Shown: piece by piece, positions 1 to 8,502 of the stretch | Numbering within the stretch: position 1 is the stretch's first letter | Layout: each line of letters starts with the position of its first letter | NCBI RefSeq assembly: GCF_032484785.1 | Contig: NZ_JAUETR010000001.1 | Span: 3,785,501-3,849,500, forward strand | Reading direction: 5' to 3' | Source of the DNA: Bradyrhizobium sp. SZCCHNS1050 | GTDB taxonomy: Bacteria; Pseudomonadota; Alphaproteobacteria; Rhizobiales; Xanthobacteraceae | DNA length: 64,000 bases | Notes under the pieces: model-generated | Told to the model about the DNA's origin: nothing | Seen by the model: only the letters and a program-made list of their open reading frames with translations | The model's database searches: none | Position numbers and translations under genes: made by a program

Positions 1-97
1 CCATGGGAACACCATGGGACACCTTTCCTAACAGTTGATGGGCGCGAACGATTCGCGCGACGAAGGTTCGGAGTTACCTTAAATCTTCGTCAATCGC

Positions 98-1165
98 TCA
101 GGGGGCGCGGCTGGGGTCGGTGGTTGGATAGACCGGCGTCGCCGTCGACATCCGCGAGGGCATCGGCGCCGCCGCCGCCACTTTCGGCGCCTCTGCCTTC
201 GGCGTCTCCGCCTTGATGTCGGACTTTGGCGGCTCGAGCTTCAGCGGCCGCAGCGGCTGACGCTTCGCCATCGCGTCGAGTACGGCGCGGTTCGTCTTCT
301 CGATGCGCTTTGCGGCCGCGACGTCGGCAAAGGCGCGGTCGAACTTGCGCATGCGATAGAACACGATGCCGCGGTCGATATAGGCCTCATGGTAGCGGGG
401 ATCGAGCTGGATCGCCGCGTCGAGATCGGCCAGCGCCGCCGCGAAGTCGCCCTTCTGGAACGCGGCCATGCCGCGATCGTGATGGGCCTGGGCCTCGTTC
501 GAAGCCGTACCCCCGGCGAGCATTGTATCCGCCGTGCATGGCGCGGTCGCACCTGCCGCGCAGGGCGCACGCTCCTGCTCGGCAGAATAGACCGTGTCGA
601 TCTTGCTGACGCGTAGCGGAAGCGGATCGGATACCGAGGCATTGCTGCCCGATGCGCTGCCGACCGTTGCGCTGGCAGCCGTCTCGCCGCCGGAATTCGC
701 GGCCGCATCGCCGGTCGTCGCCGCGTCAGTGGCGCTATCGATCGGTTTGGCGGGAACCTCGTTCGGCTTGACCTTGTTGGTCGCAACCACGATCGGCTTG
801 AGCGGCGCGACGGAAGCCGACGACATGTGGGTGAACAGCAGGTAGCCGGTTAGCGCCACGGCGGACGCTCCGGCCAGCGCCATTACGCCGGACGCGACCT
901 TGTGGACCTTGGCGACGACGGCCAGCTTGGAATCCTGCTGATGCTCGTCCTGCGCGGCGCCGAGCAGCCGGTCATAGGCCGTGCGCTGCTCCTTGTCGCC
1001 GAGAATGTCGTTGGCGCGGATGATCTGTCGAAACCGCAGCGCGGCATCCGGATCGCCGGGATTGACGTCGGGGTGGCTCTCTTTGACCGCTTTGCGGAAG
1101 GCCGCCCGGATATCGTCAGCGTCATCGTCCGGAAGAGCTCCGAGTAAATCGTAAAGCGTCTTCAT
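98..1165 (-). CDS. Membrane-anchored J-domain protein with C-terminal TPR repeats
   Basis: The N-terminus (residues 1-68) is a J domain with the HPD tripeptide at 31-33, the signature for stimulating Hsp70 (DnaK) ATPase. One hydrophobic segment lies at about 91-112. A low-complexity Ala/Ser/Thr/Lys-Pro linker follows, then about two TPR units near 225-295, then a Pro/Lys/Glu-rich tail. The order J-TM-TPR suggests a co-chaperone tethered to the inner membrane with the J domain on the cytoplasmic side, although the linker and TPRs would then lie in the periplasm. The Gly/Phe and zinc-finger regions of true DnaJ are absent, so it is a type III J protein. No partner gene is adjacent. The family call is secure; topology and client are inferred. 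Confidence 0.85.
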   Translation of the reverse strand: MKTLYDLLGALPDDDADDIRAAFRKAVKESHPDVNPGDPDAALRFRQIIRANDILGDKEQRTAYDRLLGAAQDEHQQDSKLAVVAKVHKVASGVMALAGASAVALTGYLLFTHMSSASVAPLKPIVVATNKVKPNEVPAKPIDSATDAATTGDAAANSGGETAASATVGSASGSNASVSDPLPLRVSKIDTVYSAEQERAPCAAGATAPCTADTMLAGGTASNEAQAHHDRGMAAFQKGDFAAALADLDAAIQLDPRYHEAYIDRGIVFYRMRKFDRAFADVAAAKRIEKTNRAVLDAMAKRQPLRPLKLEPPKSDIKAETPKAEAPKVAAAAPMPSRMSTATPVYPTTDPSRAP

Positions 1166-1656
1166 CGTCGTTCTCGCTGCAGGCTTCCCTCGTCTCCGAT
1201 CGAAATTCCTACGGCGAATTTACGCTGGAGCACTCGTACTAACTCTTTCCGCTTCGCATGATGGTTGGTCAATCCGGCGGAAAAATGACTGAAAATGGCG
1301 AAGTTCGTAGCCATTTTTGCCGTGTTTGAGGTCATCGCGCTCGTCCTTCTTCGCCACGGTGCGCGCAATCCCAGATTGAATCGCTGCCCTCTGACCGCCT
1401 CCGCCGCGGGACATGCACCAATGGTGGAGAGAAAGTTTGAAGCCGGATTTAACGTGAGCTGATTGGCAGCTCGGTTTGCGGCAACACCCCGCATTCCATC
1501 GCGGCAGTGTGGCGCTGCTACACACCGGCTCTTGTCCGCTGGTGTCAGGTCCCTGAGGCAGATGTCGCTGCGGGCAACAGGCCGGGCCTGAGAAGGGCGC
1601 CTCCCGCTTCGGCGGCCGCCTTGCGGAACCAGCGACCCGGCCGCTATACCGGCCGC
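1166..1656. other. Intergenic stretch without a recognisable gene
   Basis: About 490 bases between the starts of two divergent genes. Open frames here are short or are antisense extensions of the downstream gene. I see no RNA gene, repeat or clear operator. It presumably contains both promoters. Confidence 0.4.
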
Positions 1657-2532
1657 ATGACTGAATTTGATGGTGTCTTTCCCTACCTGGCCTCGCCGAT
1701 CGGCGCGGATGGAACGATCCGTACGGAGGTGCTGGGGCGTCTTTGCGACGATCTGATCCTTGCCGGTGTGCACGGCCTGACGCCGCTCGGCTCCACCGGC
1801 GAGTTCGCCTATCTCGATCGTGCCCAGCGCATGACCGTCGTGGAGACGACCATCGATGCCGCCCAGGGCCGCGTTCCCGTGATCGCAGGCGTGGCCTCGA
1901 CTGCGATCGCTGACGCGGTGGCGCAGGCCAAGGCTTACCAGAAGCGCGGCGCAAACGGCATCCTGGCGGTGCTCGAAGCCTACTTCCCGGTCAACGACGC
2001 CGGCATCGAGGCGTATTTCCGGGCGATTGCCGATGCCGTCGACGTTCCCGTCGTCATCTACACCAATCCCCAGTTCCAGCGTTCCGACCTGTCGCTCGAC
2101 GTCATCGCGAGCCTCGCCGAGCATCCGCGCATCAACTACATCAAGGACGCTTCGACCAACACCGGCCGGCTGTTGTCGATCATCAATCGCTGCGGCGACG
2201 CCATCAAGGTGTTCGCGGCGTCCTCACACATTCCGGCCGCGGTGATGCTGATCGGCGGCAAGGGCTGGATGGCCGGGCCGGCCTGCATCATCCCGCGCCA
2301 GAGCGTCGAGCTCTACAATCTCTGCAAGGCGTCGTGCTGGGACGATGCGATGCTGCTGCAGAAGAAGCTGTGGCGCGTCAACGAGGCCTTCGCCCGCTTC
2401 AACCTCGCGGCCTGCATCAAGGCCGGCCTGTCGATCCAGGGCTACGACGTCGGCGATCCCGTGCCGCCGCAGGCCCCGCTCTCGCCCGAGCAGCGCAAGG
2501 TCGTCGAAGAGGTACTGCGCAGCCTGGGGTGA
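1657..2532 (+). CDS. Dihydrodipicolinate synthase (DapA) family aldolase/lyase
   Basis: A 291-residue protein of typical DHDPS/N-acetylneuraminate lyase length. It shows the substrate-carboxylate loop GSTGE (45-49), a Tyr in VVIYTNP (Y135) and the Schiff-base lysine in YIKD (K163). An open frame extends 50 codons further upstream, but that part is Arg/Pro-rich and unlike the family, so the ATG before [10 protein letters not shown] is preferred. Members include true DapA and many catabolic lyases or dehydratases. Nothing nearby belongs to lysine biosynthesis, so this is more likely a paralogue acting on another 2-oxo acid or sugar acid. The substrate cannot be read from the sequence. Confidence 0.85.
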   Translation: MTEFDGVFPYLASPIGADGTIRTEVLGRLCDDLILAGVHGLTPLGSTGEFAYLDRAQRMTVVETTIDAAQGRVPVIAGVASTAIADAVAQAKAYQKRGANGILAVLEAYFPVNDAGIEAYFRAIADAVDVPVVIYTNPQFQRSDLSLDVIASLAEHPRINYIKDASTNTGRLLSIINRCGDAIKVFAASSHIPAAVMLIGGKGWMAGPACIIPRQSVELYNLCKASCWDDAMLLQKKLWRVNEAFARFNLAACIKAGLSIQGYDVGDPVPPQAPLSPEQRKVVEEVLRSLG

Positions 2533-2567
2533 GCTAGCCCCGGCTTTGGCCCCCGCTCTCTCCTCAT

Positions 2568-2712
2568 CGTCATTCCGGGGCAGCCCAAGGGCTGAGCCCG
2601 GAATCCATACTCCGCGACCTCTCGGGTGGGCAGACCGGGAGACATCGAGCCTCCAAACTACCGGTCGTGGTTATGGATTCCGGGCTCGCGCTGCGCGCGC
2701 CCCGGAATGACG
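2568..2712. repeat. Extragenic inverted repeat, 'cgtcattccgggg' family
   Basis: A 13-14 bp arm beginning CGTCATTCCGGGGC is mirrored by GCCCCGGAATGACG about 130 bases later. A second nested pair (CCGGAATCCATA / TATGGATTCCGG) lies inside. The same arms recur as complete or half copies elsewhere in the window, at about 5318, 13430, 34565 and 43553. It sits between a stop codon and the next gene start and could fold into a long hairpin, perhaps acting as a terminator. Confidence 0.8.
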
Positions 2713-2809
2713 GTTCGTCATGACGCATCAGCTTAAACACGTGTTGGCCACCGCAACGCCGATCCGCTAAGACCCTGCCAAATTCATTGAACTGACCAAG
2801 GACTGACGA

Positions 2810-5149
2810 ATGAACATTCTTCCCAACAATATGCGGTTTGGTGCGGGGCAGCCCCTCAGGCGCCTGGAGGATCAGCGGCTGCTGACCGGGAAGGGGCAGT
2901 TCATCGACGACAAGGCGGAGGACGGCGCGCTGTGGCTCTACGTGCTGCGCTCCCCGCATGCGCATGCCAGGATCCTGTCGATCGACACCGCCGCCGCCCG
3001 CGAGATCGCGGGCGTGCAGGCGATTTACACCGGCGCGGACCTCGTCGCTGACGATGTCGGCACCATTCCGACCCTGGCAATCTTCAAGCGTCCCGACGGC
3101 AAGCCGATGACGGTGCCGCCGCGCCGCCTGCTTGCCCATGAGATTGTCCGCTTCACCGGCGAGGCGGTCGCCGCCGTGGTCGCGACCTCGCGCACGGTCG
3201 CGCAGGAGGCCGCGGAAGCGATCGTCGTCGATTACGAGGTGCTGCCGGCGGTGACCGATCCGGTGAAGGCGATCGAGCCCGGCGCGCCCGTCGTCTGGGC
3301 GGAGGCGCCCGACAACGTCGTCGCCGCGATGAGCTATGGCGATGCCGCCAAGGTCGAGGCGGCGTTCGCCGGCGCTGCGCACAAGGTCTCGCTCGACATC
3401 ACCAGCCAGCGCCTGGTGCCCTCGGCGATGGAGCCGCGCTCGACCATCGCCGAGATCGAGAAGAAGACCGGCCGGCTGCTGCTGCACGTGCAGTCGCAGA
3501 CCCCGGCCTCGACCCGCGACGTGCTGGCGGAAGCCGTGCTGAAGCGCCCGAAGGAGAGCGTGCGCGTGCTGGTGGGCGACATCGGCGGCGGCTTCGGCCA
3601 GAAGACCAACCTCTATCCTGAGGACGGCATCGTCGCCTATGCCGCCACCAAGCTTAACAAGAAGATCCGCTGGCGCGCCGAGCGCACCGACGAGTTCGTC
3701 GGCGGCACGCATGGCCGCGACCTCACCTCCACCGCCGAGTTCGCTTTGGACGCCAAGGGCAGGGTGCTGGCCTATCGCGTGCGCTCGATCGGCGCCACCG
3801 GCGCCTATTCGTCGGGCGCGGCCAACATCATCCCGCTGGTGCTCGGGCCATTCGTGCAGACCGGCGTCTATGATCTGCCGCTGGTGCATTTCGAGGTGAA
3901 GACCGTGATGACGCATACGGCGCCGGTCGGCGCCTATCGCGGTGCCGGACGCCCCGAGGCGGTGTTCATCGTCGAGCGGCTGTTCGATGCGGCCGCGCGC
4001 CAGATCGGGATCGATCCGCGCGCCATCCGCAAGACCAACTACATCAAGCCGGCGCAGCTCCCCTACACCAACGCCGTCGGCCAGGTGTATGATTCCGGCG
4101 CCTTCGCCCACATGCTGGAGCGCGCGTCCAAGCTTGCCGATTGGGACGGCTTCAACGCGCGCAAGCGCGAGGCGAAGAAGCGCGGCATGCTCTACGGCCG
4201 CGGCCTGACCAGCTACATCGAATGGACCGGCGGCCGCGCCCACACCGAGAAGGTATCGCTGCACGCGACCTCCGAGGGCCGCGTCATCCTGCATTCCGGC
4301 ACCATGGCGATGGGGCAGGGCCTGCAGACCACCTATACGCAGATGATCTCCGATACGCTCGGCATTCCGCTGGACAAGATCGACGTCGTGCAGGGCGACA
4401 CCGATCTCGCCACCGGCTTCGGCAGCGTCGGCTCGCGCTCGCTGTTCGTCGGCGGCACGGCGGTGGCGGTGTCGTCGAACGACCTCATCACCAAGGCGCG
4501 CGAGAAGGCGTCCAACCTGCTGGAGACCGCGGTCGAGGACATCGAGTATCGCGACGGCTTCCTCACCGTCGTCGGCACCGACCGCCGCATCAGCCTGTTC
4601 GACATCGCCGGGAAGGAGCAGGGCGCCAAGCTGTCGGTCGACAGCGAGGGCGAGGTCGACGGTCCGAGCTGGCCGAACGGCACGCATGTCTGCGAGGTCG
4701 AGATCGATCCGGAGACCGGCATCAGCCGCGTGGTGCGCTACACCACGGTCGACGACGTCGGCGTCGCGGTCAATCCGATGCTGGTGGCGGGCCAGATCCA
4801 TGGCGGCGTCGCCCAGGGCATCGGCCAGGCGCTGTACGAGAACGTCGCCTACGATGCCGACGGCCAGCTCCTGACCGCCACCTATCAGGACTATTGCATC
4901 CCGCGCGCCGACGACGTGCCGCCGATCGTGGTCACGCTCGACGATTCCGCGCCGTGCAAGACCAACCCGCTGGGCGCCAAGGGCTGCGGCGAATCCGGCG
5001 CCATCGGCGGCCCGCCCTGCGTCACCAACGGCGTGATGGATGCGCTGTTCGAGCTCGGGATCACCAACCTGCAGACGCCGCTGACGCCGGAGAAGGTGTG
5101 GGCGGCGATCTCCGAGGCGAAGGCGGCAAAGGTCAAAGCGTCGGCCTGA
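2810..5149 (+). CDS. Xanthine dehydrogenase/CO dehydrogenase family molybdopterin-binding large subunit
   Basis: A 779-residue protein of CoxL/XdhB-like type that would bind a molybdenum pterin cofactor. A glycine-rich GGGFGQK motif lies near residue 260, AYRGAGRPE near 375-383, and [11 protein letters not shown] near 725-735, which carries the conserved catalytic Glu of molybdenum hydroxylases. The AYRGAGR loop matches form II ('CoxL-like') enzymes, not true CO dehydrogenases, which have AYRCSFR with the copper-binding Cys. So it is probably an aldehyde or N-heterocycle hydroxylase. The usual FAD (CoxM) and 2Fe-2S (CoxS) subunit genes are not adjacent on either side, so partners must come from elsewhere. 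The substrate is unknown. Confidence 0.88.
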   Translation: MNILPNNMRFGAGQPLRRLEDQRLLTGKGQFIDDKAEDGALWLYVLRSPHAHARILSIDTAAAREIAGVQAIYTGADLVADDVGTIPTLAIFKRPDGKPMTVPPRRLLAHEIVRFTGEAVAAVVATSRTVAQEAAEAIVVDYEVLPAVTDPVKAIEPGAPVVWAEAPDNVVAAMSYGDAAKVEAAFAGAAHKVSLDITSQRLVPSAMEPRSTIAEIEKKTGRLLLHVQSQTPASTRDVLAEAVLKRPKESVRVLVGDIGGGFGQKTNLYPEDGIVAYAATKLNKKIRWRAERTDEFVGGTHGRDLTSTAEFALDAKGRVLAYRVRSIGATGAYSSGAANIIPLVLGPFVQTGVYDLPLVHFEVKTVMTHTAPVGAYRGAGRPEAVFIVERLFDAAARQIGIDPRAIRKTNYIKPAQLPYTNAVGQVYDSGAFAHMLERASKLADWDGFNARKREAKKRGMLYGRGLTSYIEWTGGRAHTEKVSLHATSEGRVILHSGTMAMGQGLQTTYTQMISDTLGIPLDKIDVVQGDTDLATGFGSVGSRSLFVGGTAVAVSSNDLITKAREKASNLLETAVEDIEYRDGFLTVVGTDRRISLFDIAGKEQGAKLSVDSEGEVDGPSWPNGTHVCEVEIDPETGISRVVRYTTVDDVGVAVNPMLVAGQIHGGVAQGIGQALYENVAYDADGQLLTATYQDYCIPRADDVPPIVVTLDDSAPCKTNPLGAKGCGESGAIGGPPCVTNGVMDALFELGITNLQTPLTPEKVWAAISEAKAAKVKASA

Positions 5150-5469
5150 GCGAGCGCGCGGGACGCTCCCGCGCCGGACGTGCTCCTGTTGCGTCGCTCA
5201 ACGCGCCGATCTGCGCCGAGCTGTTCGGTGATGAGGGCGGCGAGGGTTACGCCCGCATCTGGTCGCGCCCCTGCATGCGCAGCGGCGACTGATCTTGCAG
5301 CTGCCGTCATAGCCCGCCATTCCGGGCCAGCCCGTCAGGGCTGAATCCGGAGTCTCGAGATTTTCGGTGCAATTGTGCATCTGAGGGGACGATGCTGTCG
5401 GATCTCCCCGCCGCGCCCGGCAAGACAACGATCTCATGCGAATCGCCGCGGCGCCGCGACCGACGATGA
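5150..5469. other. Intergenic region with a half-copy of the 'cattccggg' repeat
   Basis: No gene is apparent. A degenerate copy of the extragenic repeat (CCATTCCGGGCCAGCCC... followed by GGGCTGAATCCGGA) lies around 5318-5351. The distal end leads into the FixK-like box described separately. Confidence 0.5.
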
Positions 5470-5483
5470 TTGACCCAGATCAA
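5470..5483. promoter_or_regulatory. Candidate FixK/FNR box upstream of the choloylglycine-hydrolase gene
   Basis: TTGACCCAGATCAA matches the FNR/FixK consensus TTGAT-N4-ATCAA with one mismatch. A possible -10 (TAGATT, 5508-5513) would place transcription start near 5518, about 41.5 bases from the box centre. That is the classical class II activator spacing. The ATG follows about 20 bases later. Confidence 0.55.
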
Positions 5484-5539
5484 GGTCGCCGACGCGCACT
5501 CGCCTCTAGATTGTATCCAACACAACGAGGAGCGCGACC

Positions 5540-6601
5540 ATGCGGCGGTGTGCGGGCGTGATGAGCGTGGCGATGGCTTTGGCAATCGTCGCGTTTGGAT
5601 CATCTCTGGCGGACGCGTGTTCGCGCGTCCTCTGGGCCGATAATGGTCAGGCCGTTGTCACCGGGCGCAACATGGATTGGCCCGAAGACATGCGCACCGA
5701 TCTCTGGGCCTTCCCGCGCGGCCTTGCGCGCAAAGGCGAGAGCGGCGACGACAACGAACTGAGCTGGACGTCGAAATACGGCAGCGTCGGCGGGGCGGTT
5801 TATAACCTGGCGATCGCCGACGGCATGAATGAAAAAGGTCTTGTCGCCAACCTGCTGTGGCTCTCCGAGAGCGATTACGGAAAGCGCGATCTCAAGCGCC
5901 CCGGCCTCGCGCTGTCGCTCTGGGCGCAATACAACCTCGACAACTTTGCCACCGTTGCCGAGGCGGTGGCCGACATCGAAACCGGTCGCTATCAACTCAT
6001 CGCCGCCGGCATGCCCGGATACGCGACGGCGACCGTGCATTTGTCGCTTTCGGACGCGACGGGCGATTCGGCGATCATCGAAATCGTCGATGGCGGCAAG
6101 GTGCGCGTTCATCACGACCGCCGCTATCTGGTCATGACGAACTCGCCGCCCTTCCCCGAGCAGCTCGCCAATCTGAAGAAATACCACGTCTTTGGCGGCA
6201 CCGAAGCGCTGCCGGGGACGAGCGAAGCGGCCGACCGCTTCGTCCGCGCCGCCTATTACATCCAGAACCAGACCAAGCCGTCGGACACCCGCCAGACCGT
6301 GGCCCGCATGTTGTCCGTCATGCGCAACGTGGCGCAGCCTTTCGTGCGGCCAGACCCGAAGCGACCGGAGGCGTCGCATACGATCTGGCGCGCCGTCGCC
6401 GACTCGACCGACCGGCTCTATTTCTTCGAATCGACCCTCAGCCCGAACATCGTCTGGGTCAACTTGCCGCTGTTGGACCTTTCCGTCGGCGCTCCGATCC
6501 GCAAGCTCGACCTGTCCGGGGCGGACAGGGATCTGGTCGGCGAGGTGAGCAGCCAGTTCAAGCCGGCCGCGCCGCTGGAATTCAAGAAAGGCGGCTCCTG
6601 A
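5540..6601 (+). CDS. Choloylglycine hydrolase / penicillin V acylase family protein, exported
   Basis: A linear-amide C-N hydrolase of the Ntn superfamily. A signal peptide (1-26, ending ADA) precedes Cys27, which would become the N-terminal nucleophile after processing. Arg43 and Asp46 lie 16 and 19 residues after the Cys, exactly as Arg18 and Asp21 relate to Cys2 in bile salt hydrolases, and an Asn in VMTNSPPF matches the next active-site position. Substrates in the family include conjugated bile acids, penicillin V and N-acyl homoserine lactones. In a soil or plant bacterium the last is the more plausible, but this is inference. It is monocistronic with a candidate anaerobic-type promoter box. 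Confidence 0.85.
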   Translation: MRRCAGVMSVAMALAIVAFGSSLADACSRVLWADNGQAVVTGRNMDWPEDMRTDLWAFPRGLARKGESGDDNELSWTSKYGSVGGAVYNLAIADGMNEKGLVANLLWLSESDYGKRDLKRPGLALSLWAQYNLDNFATVAEAVADIETGRYQLIAAGMPGYATATVHLSLSDATGDSAIIEIVDGGKVRVHHDRRYLVMTNSPPFPEQLANLKKYHVFGGTEALPGTSEAADRFVRAAYYIQNQTKPSDTRQTVARMLSVMRNVAQPFVRPDPKRPEASHTIWRAVADSTDRLYFFESTLSPNIVWVNLPLLDLSVGAPIRKLDLSGADRDLVGEVSSQFKPAAPLEFKKGGS

Positions 6602-6842
6602 CAGGGCAGAGCCCTACGGACAGATACAACGTCATCTTTATATCCGCGTTGTGGCGCTCGCACGCCGCGCGACATGACTGCGGAGCGCTCGCCGTGAAGC
6701 CCTGCCACCGCACTGGGCTGGAAGCGCCGCGCCGTTTGTTAAGGACGGATTGTGGTGCATTGCTGCACTGAGGCTATGCGCCGGCGATGCTACCGCATTA
6801 GAGTATTCGTGCCACAACAGCACCTCTTGCTTTGGTCATGCC

Positions 6843-7961
6843 ATGATCACGCACGACAGCGGCCCGGATTCCGACCGCAAGGTAAGGATTTCTCCGGTCA
6901 ACTCGCACAATGAGTGGGATCCACTCGAGGAAGTGATTGTCGGAAGGCTCGAAGGCGCGACGATTCCATCCGCTCATCCGGTCGTCGCCTGTAACATTCC
7001 GGGAATGGCTGCACGGGCGCAAGCGCTGCTCGGGGGCTTCCGCTATCCAAGGATGATGATTGAACCGGCTCAGCGCGAGCTCGACGGCTTTATTGCGCTG
7101 TTGCAGTCGCTTGGCGTGGTGGTCACCCGGCCGGAACCGGCTGATTTCAAGAAGCGCTTCAGCACGCCCGAATGGTCTTCGCGCGGCTTCTGCAACTCCT
7201 GCCCGCGCGATAGCATGCTGGTGATCGGAGACGAAATCATTGAAACGCCTATGGCGTGGCCCAGCCGCTATTTCGAGACCCATTCCTTTCGTCCGGTCCT
7301 GAAGGACTATTTCCGTCGCGGCGCCCGCTGGACTGCCGCGCCGCGGCCGCAACTCACGGACGAACTGTATAACGCCGATTTCAGACGGCCCGAAAACGGT
7401 GAGCCGATGTCATATATTCTGACTGAATTCGAACCAGTGTTCGACGCTGCCGATTTCGTCCGCTGCGGGCGCGATCTGTTTGTAACCCTCAGCAATGTCA
7501 CCAATGCATCCGGCATCGAATGGCTGCGCCGCCATCTCGGCGACGGCTATCGCATCCACGAGATCGAGAGCCGCTGTCGTAACCCGATGCACATAGACAC
7601 GACCATTTTGCCGCTGGGGCCGGGCAGGCTTCTGATCAATCCCGAATACATCGACGTCAGCCGCCTCCCGGACATACTGAAGAAATGGGACATTCTCGTC
7701 GCTCCCGAGCCTGATCCGATCACCGATCGCTTGCTCAATATCACGTCGCTCTGCGGAAAATGGCTCAACATGAATGTACTGATGGTGGACGAAAAGCGCA
7801 TCATCGTTGATCCGCATCATGTGCGAACGATGCGTGCGATCGAGCAATGGGGTTTCGAGCCGATCCCCTGCGAATTCCTGCATTACGCCGCATTTGGCGG
7901 AGCATTCCATTGCGCGACACTCGACATCAGGCGGCGCGGGACGCTCGAGAGCTATTTTTGA
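6843..7961 (+). CDS. Glycine-amidinotransferase-like protein (GATM/CyrA/SxtG family)
   Basis: A 372-residue protein that would transfer the amidino group of arginine to an amine acceptor. The likely triad is Asp204 (DAADFVRCGRD), His250 (NPMHIDTT) and the nucleophilic Cys357 in GGAFHCATLD, followed by IRRRG, typical of GATM and the cyanobacterial CyrA/SxtG enzymes. The start is placed at the ATG before ITHDSGPDSD because residues further upstream do not resemble the family; the ribosome site is weak. Its 3' end faces a guanidinium-type exporter gene only 12 bases away. The acceptor (glycine, ornithine, other) cannot be told from the sequence. Confidence 0.85.
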   Translation: MITHDSGPDSDRKVRISPVNSHNEWDPLEEVIVGRLEGATIPSAHPVVACNIPGMAARAQALLGGFRYPRMMIEPAQRELDGFIALLQSLGVVVTRPEPADFKKRFSTPEWSSRGFCNSCPRDSMLVIGDEIIETPMAWPSRYFETHSFRPVLKDYFRRGARWTAAPRPQLTDELYNADFRRPENGEPMSYILTEFEPVFDAADFVRCGRDLFVTLSNVTNASGIEWLRRHLGDGYRIHEIESRCRNPMHIDTTILPLGPGRLLINPEYIDVSRLPDILKKWDILVAPEPDPITDRLLNITSLCGKWLNMNVLMVDEKRIIVDPHHVRTMRAIEQWGFEPIPCEFLHYAAFGGAFHCATLDIRRRGTLESYF

Positions 7962-7973
7962 GGATTGGCACGC

Positions 7974-8291
7974 CTATCCGGACTCGAGGCGCAGTCCGAC
8001 GATGCCAAGTACAATGAGACCAATCGAGGCGAGCCGGGTCGCGGTCGTCGGCTCGTCGAACAGATAGATTCCGAAGAGAGTGGCGACGGCGATGCTCGCG
8101 CCGGTCCACGCGGCGTAGGCCGTGCCCATCGGGATCGTCTTCACGGCGAGGCCAAGACAACCGACGCTGGCGCCCATAAAACCCACGGTGACCAGGATCG
8201 ACGGCAGGCGCGAGAGACCTTCGGAATATTTGAGAGCGATCAGCCAACCCACCTCGCAAAGGCTGCCAATGAACAAGATCACCCAGGCCAT
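7974..8291 (-). CDS. SugE/Gdx-type small multidrug resistance transporter
   Basis: A 105-residue four-helix SMR protein. It has the essential membrane Glu in helix 1 (LCEVGW), the LKYSEG turn, and IPMGTAYAAWTG in helix 3, which is closer to SugE/Gdx guanidinium exporters than to EmrE. Gdx proteins swap guanidinium for protons as antiparallel dimers. The start at ATG-GCC-TGG is preferred over one five codons upstream because GGGAGAA precedes it at the right distance. I checked the leader for the paired ACGR loops of a mini-ykkC (guanidine-II) riboswitch and saw none. It converges with the amidinotransferase. Confidence 0.85.
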   Translation of the reverse strand: MAWVILFIGSLCEVGWLIALKYSEGLSRLPSILVTVGFMGASVGCLGLAVKTIPMGTAYAAWTGASIAVATLFGIYLFDEPTTATRLASIGLIVLGIVGLRLESG

Positions 8292-8502
8292 GAGAGGTTC
8301 TCCCAAAAGATGGGCTTAACGATCCTCGACGGAGTTCGTGTCAGAATTCCACGGTCTCGCTATTCTGCCAACTCATTCCGCCAAGCCCTTACACTTTGCA
8401 AGTGCACGCTGGAAGGCTCCCGGCCTTCCCTGCGCGCTCTCGATCTTCGAAAGGGCATGTCGATCGCAAGACCCGGGCGTGATCCGCCGCGGGACGACGA
8501 CG

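Noticed and set aside
2570..4801. 743-codon minus-strand frame opposite the molybdopterin hydroxylase
   Set aside because: His/Arg/Asp-rich composition typical of an antisense shadow in high-GC DNA; the sense strand has the family motifs.
2810..5149. True aerobic CO dehydrogenase (CoxL)
   Set aside because: The active-site loop is AYRGAGR rather than AYRCSFR, so the Mo-Cu site Cys is missing.
8307..8502. Guanidine riboswitch upstream of the Gdx-like gene
   Set aside because: I looked for paired ACGR hairpin loops or a ykkC core and found none; instead there is a fragment of the dispersed repeat.
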